Position numbers and translations under genes: made by a program
Shown here: positions 60,158-64,000 of the stretch, piece by piece
Layout: every line of letters begins with the position of its first letter
Position numbering within the stretch: the first letter of the stretch is position 1
Assembly (NCBI RefSeq): GCF_037101375.1
Contig: NZ_AP029019.1
Location: 3,510,001 to 3,574,000, forward strand
Source of the DNA: Acidovorax sp. DW039
GTDB taxonomy: Bacteria; Pseudomonadota; Gammaproteobacteria; Burkholderiales; Burkholderiaceae_C
Length of the DNA stretch: 64,000 nt
Direction of reading: 5' to 3'
Notes under the pieces: model-generated
Told to the model about the DNA's origin: nothing
What the model saw: only the letters and a program-made list of their open reading frames with translations
The model's database searches: none

Positions 60158-61896
60158 CCAGGGCAACCACATCCCCAGATATGTCCTCTGCGGCCAACCC
60201 ATCTGCAGCCATTTCTGCAACGGCGGCAAACATCCCGGCACGCAGCAAGAAGCCCAATGACCGCGAGGGCTTCCGGCAGGCCATGTCCTGGCTGCACACC
60301 TGGGCGGGGCTGGTGCTGGGATGGCTGCTGTTCGCCATCTTCCTGACGGGCACGCTGTCGTTCTTCAAAAGCGAGTTCAACCTGTGGATGCAGCCTGAGA
60401 TGCACGGCCTGCCCGCAGCCGACGCGCACACCGCAGAAAAGGCCCTGGCCGCCCTGCACAAGAAAGTGCCAGGGGTGACGCAATGGATCATGCGCCTGCC
60501 CGATGAGCGGGACCCAGCTGTCACCGTACTGTGGCGCGATAGTGGCAATGGCCGCTTTGAAACCCTGCACATGAACCCGCAGACCGGCGAGGTGATCGAG
60601 GGCCGCCGGACCATGGGTGGCGAGTTCTTCTATCGCTTCCACTTTGAGCTGCGCACCGCACAGAAAGGCCGCTGGGCGCTGGAGGGCCGCTGGGTGGTCG
60701 GCGTGGCTACTCTGCTGATGTTCATTGCCCTGCTGACGGGCGTGGTCACGCACCGCCGCATCTTCAAGGACTTCTTCACCTTCCGCCCCGGCAAGGGGGG
60801 TCAGCGCGCCTGGCTGGACGCACACAACGTAACCGGCGTGCTGGTGCTGCCCTTCTACCTGATGATCACCTTCAGCGGGCTGATGATCTTCCACACGCTG
60901 TACCTGCCCAGTGGCATTGCCACCGCCTATGCCGGGCCGGATGGCAAGGTGGACTCTGCCGCCTACTTTGCCGAGATGCAGGGCGACAAGCCCGAGCGCA
61001 GTGCGCGCCGCGCGCGCGGCATGCAGCAGCCACCGCTGCCCGTGGTGCCCCTGGCCACCATGATGGAGACCGCACGGCAAAAGTGGCAGGACGGACGCAT
61101 CGGATCCATCCAGGCCCGGCGTGACGCGCAGGGGCAGGTGGTGGTTGAAGTGACACGCCACGACGGCGACCGGCTGCAGTACCGCCCCCCCCGCATGGTG
61201 TTTGATGGCGTGACGGCACAACCCATGGACTACATCGACCCCGCAGGTGCGGCCATTCAGACCTATGGTGTGCTGTACGGCCTGCACATGGCCCGCTTTG
61301 CCGGGCCTGGCATGCGCTGGGCCTTGTTGGGCTTTGGGCTGCTGGGCAGCCTGATGATCGCCTCGGGCCTGGTGCTCTGGTCCGTCAAGCGTAGCAGCCA
61401 GGCGCAGCGCAAGGGCGCAAGCGCCCCCACCCGCATGCCCGTGGGCGAGCGGCTGGTGGCCGGGCTCAACATTGGCACCCTGGCAGGCCTGCCCCTGGCG
61501 TGCGCGGTGTACCTTGCCTCCAACCGGCTGCTGCCGCTGGGGCTGGAAGGCCGGGCCGACGCCGAGCTGGCATGCTTCTTCACCACCTGGGGGCTGGCAG
61601 TGGTCTGGGGCCTTCTGGTTCCAAGGCGAAAGGGCTGGACCGTGGTGCTGGCGCTGGCCGCCCTGGCCTGGGCCGCTTTGCCGGTTCTCAATGCCATCAC
61701 CACGCACACCCATCTGGGCATCACCCTGCCTGCCGGTGAATGGGCGTGGGCAGGCATGGACCTGGCCTTTGCTGGCACCGGCGCATTGTTGGGCGCGGTG
61801 GCGTGGCACCTGCACCGCCGCAAGCCTGCGATGGCATCGCAAGGCAAGGCCGGTGCCATGCAGGCCCGCACCACCGAAGCCACTGCGGGGGTCTGA
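60154..61896 (+). CDS. PepSY-associated membrane protein, probable ferric-siderophore reductase
   Basis: A 580-aa protein with PepSY_TM architecture: the first helix begins near residue 46 (MSWLHTWAGLVLGWLLFAIFLTG), a large periplasmic loop includes MRLPDERDPAVTVLWRD and VVVEVTRHDGDRLQYRPPRMV, then helices with His residues (WLDAHNVTGVLVLPFYLMITFSGLMIFHTLY; GVLYGLHMARFAGPGMRW), and four more C-terminal helices. Related proteins act as periplasmic-side electron donors that reduce ferric siderophores. It overlaps DUF3649 by 4 bases and DUF3325 follows 3 bases later. Confidence 0.85.
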   Translation: MTRATTSPDMSSAANPSAAISATAANIPARSKKPNDREGFRQAMSWLHTWAGLVLGWLLFAIFLTGTLSFFKSEFNLWMQPEMHGLPAADAHTAEKALAALHKKVPGVTQWIMRLPDERDPAVTVLWRDSGNGRFETLHMNPQTGEVIEGRRTMGGEFFYRFHFELRTAQKGRWALEGRWVVGVATLLMFIALLTGVVTHRRIFKDFFTFRPGKGGQRAWLDAHNVTGVLVLPFYLMITFSGLMIFHTLYLPSGIATAYAGPDGKVDSAAYFAEMQGDKPERSARRARGMQQPPLPVVPLATMMETARQKWQDGRIGSIQARRDAQGQVVVEVTRHDGDRLQYRPPRMVFDGVTAQPMDYIDPAGAAIQTYGVLYGLHMARFAGPGMRWALLGFGLLGSLMIASGLVLWSVKRSSQAQRKGASAPTRMPVGERLVAGLNIGTLAGLPLACAVYLASNRLLPLGLEGRADAELACFFTTWGLAVVWGLLVPRRKGWTVVLALAALAWAALPVLNAITTHTHLGITLPAGEWAWAGMDLAFAGTGALLGAVAWHLHRRKPAMASQGKAGAMQARTTEATAGV

Positions 61897-61899
61897 AGC

Positions 61900-62232
61900 A
61901 TGTCGACCTTTCTTTTCTGTCTGACGGCCTGGCTGGCCATGGCCCTGGGTATGGACAAACACCATGAAGACGCCATGGCCCGCGAAGCCAGCCCTGCCTT
62001 GCTGCGGCGCTGGCGGCAAGTGGCGTGGCTCATCCTGCTGGCATCGCTGTGGCTGGCGGCGCAGGCGCGGCCTGACCGCCCCCCATCGCTGGGCATCACG
62101 CTGTGGGCCGTAGCCCTGTCTGCCGCCGCGTTGGGGGCCACTGCCGCCATGACGTGGATGCCAAAGCGCACCGTGCAGCTGGGCGCCGGGGCGCTGGCGC
62201 TGGCCGTGCTGACCTGCTTGCTCGGCTGGTGA
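61900..62232 (+). CDS. DUF3325 family membrane protein
   Basis: A 110-aa inner-membrane protein with three helices (FLFCLTAWLAMALGM, VAWLILLASLWLAA, ITLWAVALSAAALGATAAM and a last hydrophobic stretch). The ATG at 61900 is 3 bases after the PepSY stop. DUF3325 is the habitual third member of the DUF3649-PepSY-DUF3325 module found beside TonB-dependent siderophore receptors; biochemical role unknown. Confidence 0.82.
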   Translation: MSTFLFCLTAWLAMALGMDKHHEDAMAREASPALLRRWRQVAWLILLASLWLAAQARPDRPPSLGITLWAVALSAAALGATAAMTWMPKRTVQLGAGALALAVLTCLLGW

Positions 62233-62297
62233 AACCCGGCAGGTAGCGCATTCAAGCCACCACAAACCCCAGCGGCCCATTCCTCTTGCTCTAAGCC

Positions 62298-62322
62298 CCC
62301 ACAGCTGCGCAGGCGCTGTGGG
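62298..62322 (+). repeat. Hairpin before the siderophore receptor gene
   Basis: CCCACAGC (62298-62305) and GCTGTGGG (62315-62322) form a perfect 8-bp stem with a 9-base loop, 66 bases after DUF3325 and 53 before the receptor start. No T run follows; possibly a processing or stabilising hairpin. Confidence 0.45.
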
Positions 62323-62374
62323 CAGGCGGCCTGCACCCCGCATTTCCACTGTTCATTGTTCAAGGAGTTTTCAG

Positions 62375-64000
62375 ATGTCTGTTCCCTGCAATCCGCTTCG
62401 TCATGGCGCCCTCACCCCGCTGGCTTGTGCCGTGCTGGCGCTGACCTGCAGCCAAGCCCTGGCACAAGGCACCCCGGCAGCCACCGAATCTGCGCCTGCT
62501 CTGGGCGAAGTCACCATCCATGCCACGCCGCAGGAAACCTATGCGCCCACAGCCAGCTCGACCGCCACCAAAGGCAGCGCGCCTTTGCGTGATGTGCCCC
62601 AGGCGGTGAACGTGGTGCCCGCCCAGGTGCTGCGCGACCAGGGCGCGCGGACCATGGAAGATGCGCTGCGCAACGTGCCAGGCGTGGCCATGAGCCATGG
62701 CGACGGGCAACGCGACCAGGTGGTGATCCGCGGCTTCACCGCCATCGCCGACCAGTTTGTGGACGGCGTGCGCGACGATGCGCTGTACTTCCGCGACCTG
62801 GCAGACATTGAACGCATCGAGGTGCTCAAAGGCCCGGCCGCCGTGCTGTACGGGCGCGGGTCTTCGGGCGGGCTGATCAACCGCGTGACCAAAAAGCCGG
62901 TGTTTGGCGACACCACGGGCGAGGCCTCCATCGGCCTGGGCAGTTTCCAGTACCGCCGCGCCACGGCTGACGTGAATGTGGGCATCAGCGACACGGCGGC
63001 CTTCCGCATCAATGCCGCCGTGGAGGACTCTGGCAGCTACCGCGACCAGCAGTTTGTGAAGCGCCACAACTTCGCACCGTCCCTGGCGCTCAAGCTGTCT
63101 GCGCAGACGGACCTGCTGCTGCAATACACCAACGCCCGCGACAAGCGCCTGACGGACTTCGGCATCCCCGCCATCAACGGCCGGCCCGTGAACGTGCCCG
63201 TGGGCACGTATTACGGCTCCAGCAATGCAGCGCAGGACGACACCACCACGAGCACTATGCAGTCGTTCACAGCCACCCTCAACCACCGCTTCAACGATGA
63301 CTGGTCGGTGCGCAACGTCACCCGCGCCTACGACTACACGCTGGACCGCTACAACACCCTGCCCGGCGGCACCACCGATCCGGTGAACCTGACCGTGGGG
63401 CGCACCCGCTCGTTCATCCTGCGCGATGAAAGCGGCTTCTTCAACCAGACCGATGTGACCTGGCGCAACCAGCTCGGCGGCCTGCAGCAGGAATGGCTGA
63501 TGGGCATGGAACTGGGCCAGCAGAAGAAGCGGGCCGAATCCGTGTCGGGCGGGGCAGATCGTGTGTCCATCCTCAACCCCTCTGGTGCGGCACCGGTGAT
63601 TCCAGCCGCCAGCTATGCGGCCGACAGCGCCATTCCAAGCCACACCACGCAAGACACCGCAGCCCTCTACTGGCAAAACCAGATCACACTGGCCCCCCAG
63701 TGGAAAGCCCTGGTGGGCGCACGCTACGACGTGTTCGGGCAGGAGACACGCTTTGACCGCAAGCTCTCCACCCTCTCGCGCACCGACAAGAAATTCAGCC
63801 CCCGCGCCGGACTGGTCTGGCAGCCCAGCGACACTGTGTCGTACTACGTGTCGTACAGCAAATCGTTCCAGCCGTCGGCAGAGACGTTTGCCCTGGCCGC
63901 CAACATCACGGCGGCCGAGCCCGAGATCACCCAGAACAAAGAGATTGGAGTGAAGCTGGACCTGCTGGACAAGCAGCTGAGCGTGACCGCCGCTCTCTTC
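62375..64000 (+). CDS. TonB-dependent siderophore receptor (Fiu-like), 3' end outside window
   Basis: Outer-membrane receptor, 542 codons present. AAGGAG precedes the ATG at 62375. A signal peptide (LTPLACAVLALTCSQALAQ) is followed directly by the plug: APLRDVPQAVNVVPAQVLRDQGARTMEDALRNVPGV, VVIRGFTAIADQFVDGVRD and LKGPAAVLYGRGSSGGLINRVTKKP, then the barrel. No N-terminal signalling (STN) domain, so it does not work with an anti-sigma factor. It resembles catecholate-siderophore receptors; the ligand is not certain. It belongs with the preceding reductase-like genes. Confidence 0.93.
   Translation, partial: MSVPCNPLRHGALTPLACAVLALTCSQALAQGTPAATESAPALGEVTIHATPQETYAPTASSTATKGSAPLRDVPQAVNVVPAQVLRDQGARTMEDALRNVPGVAMSHGDGQRDQVVIRGFTAIADQFVDGVRDDALYFRDLADIERIEVLKGPAAVLYGRGSSGGLINRVTKKPVFGDTTGEASIGLGSFQYRRATADVNVGISDTAAFRINAAVEDSGSYRDQQFVKRHNFAPSLALKLSAQTDLLLQYTNARDKRLTDFGIPAINGRPVNVPVGTYYGSSNAAQDDTTTSTMQSFTATLNHRFNDDWSVRNVTRAYDYTLDRYNTLPGGTTDPVNLTVGRTRSFILRDESGFFNQTDVTWRNQLGGLQQEWLMGMELGQQKKRAESVSGGADRVSILNPSGAAPVIPAASYAADSAIPSHTTQDTAALYWQNQITLAPQWKALVGARYDVFGQETRFDRKLSTLSRTDKKFSPRAGLVWQPSDTVSYYVSYSKSFQPSAETFALAANITAAEPEITQNKEIGVKLDLLDKQLSVTAALF

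Noticed and set aside
60055-62349. A 764-codon minus-strand frame opposite the PepSY and DUF3325 genes
   Set aside because: Low-complexity Gly/Gln/His-rich translation without domain signs; the plus-strand genes are overlapped and well supported.

Overview
ORGANISM. The window looks like a chromosomal segment of a Gram-negative betaproteobacterium of the Burkholderiales, most likely a Comamonadaceae member close to Acidovorax. Grounds: the gene order ndk-rlmN-pilW-rodZ-ispG-hisS-yfgM-bamB-der-hfq-hflX-hflK-hflC-hisZ-purA, an RpoD with a long Lys/Ala-rich N-terminus, two Bug-family binding proteins, and the high G+C of the right half. No rRNA, tRNA, CRISPR array, prophage or transposase gene was seen. 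LAYOUT. (1) Bases 1-15.6 kb: one long minus-strand block of core genes with short gaps or ATGA-type overlaps, covering ribosome and RNA maturation (rlmN, der, hfq), outer-membrane assembly (bamB, yfgM), the HflKC membrane-protease regulator, histidine (hisS, hisZ), isoprenoid (ispG) and purine (purA, cut by the window edge) metabolism. Its left part is clearly poorer in G+C than the rest. (2) 15.6-21.6 kb: minus-strand rluB-scpB and surE-pcm-nlpD-rluD; rpoS is missing from its usual place after nlpD. (3) 21.8-36.6 kb: mostly plus strand: quinone reductase, diguanylate cyclase, PhoD phosphatase, a DUF5329 protein, an acyl-CoA ligase (minus), dnaG-rpoD, an orphan Bug protein and a chemoreceptor. 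(4) 36.7-41.1 kb: a catabolic operon (HMG-CoA-lyase-like, CaiB-type CoA transferase, Bug protein) read away from a divergent LysR regulator. (5) 41.4-49.1 kb: HxlR regulator, FKBP isomerase, an unknown protein, a two-gene sodium/solute symporter, then divergent ppsA and ppsR (gluconeogenesis and its regulator). (6) 49.1-64 kb: an iron, heme and peroxide block: Fur-boxed hmuR-(unknown small gene)-hmuS-hmuT-hmuU-hmuV, ahpC-ahpF, bacterioferritin, and DUF3649-PepSY-DUF3325 followed by a siderophore receptor that runs off the right edge. MOST NOTEWORTHY. (a) Six copies of a rigid 41-bp two-hairpin repeat (GCTA-N9-TAGC-N5-GCGCTT-N7-AAGCGC), all between or just before genes in the right-hand 38 kb. 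(b) A 184-bp MITE-like element with 19-bp terminal inverted repeats inserted in the 5' end of hmuV and read through in frame. (c) A bacterioferritin in which one ferroxidase ligand (Glu127) is Thr. (d) An unrecognised 114-aa protein inside the heme operon. HOW THE GENES WORK TOGETHER. The right end forms a coherent iron economy: heme and siderophore uptake, intracellular heme release, probable ferric-siderophore reduction, iron storage and peroxide removal. The symporter and ppsA/ppsR suggest growth on small organic acids with gluconeogenesis.
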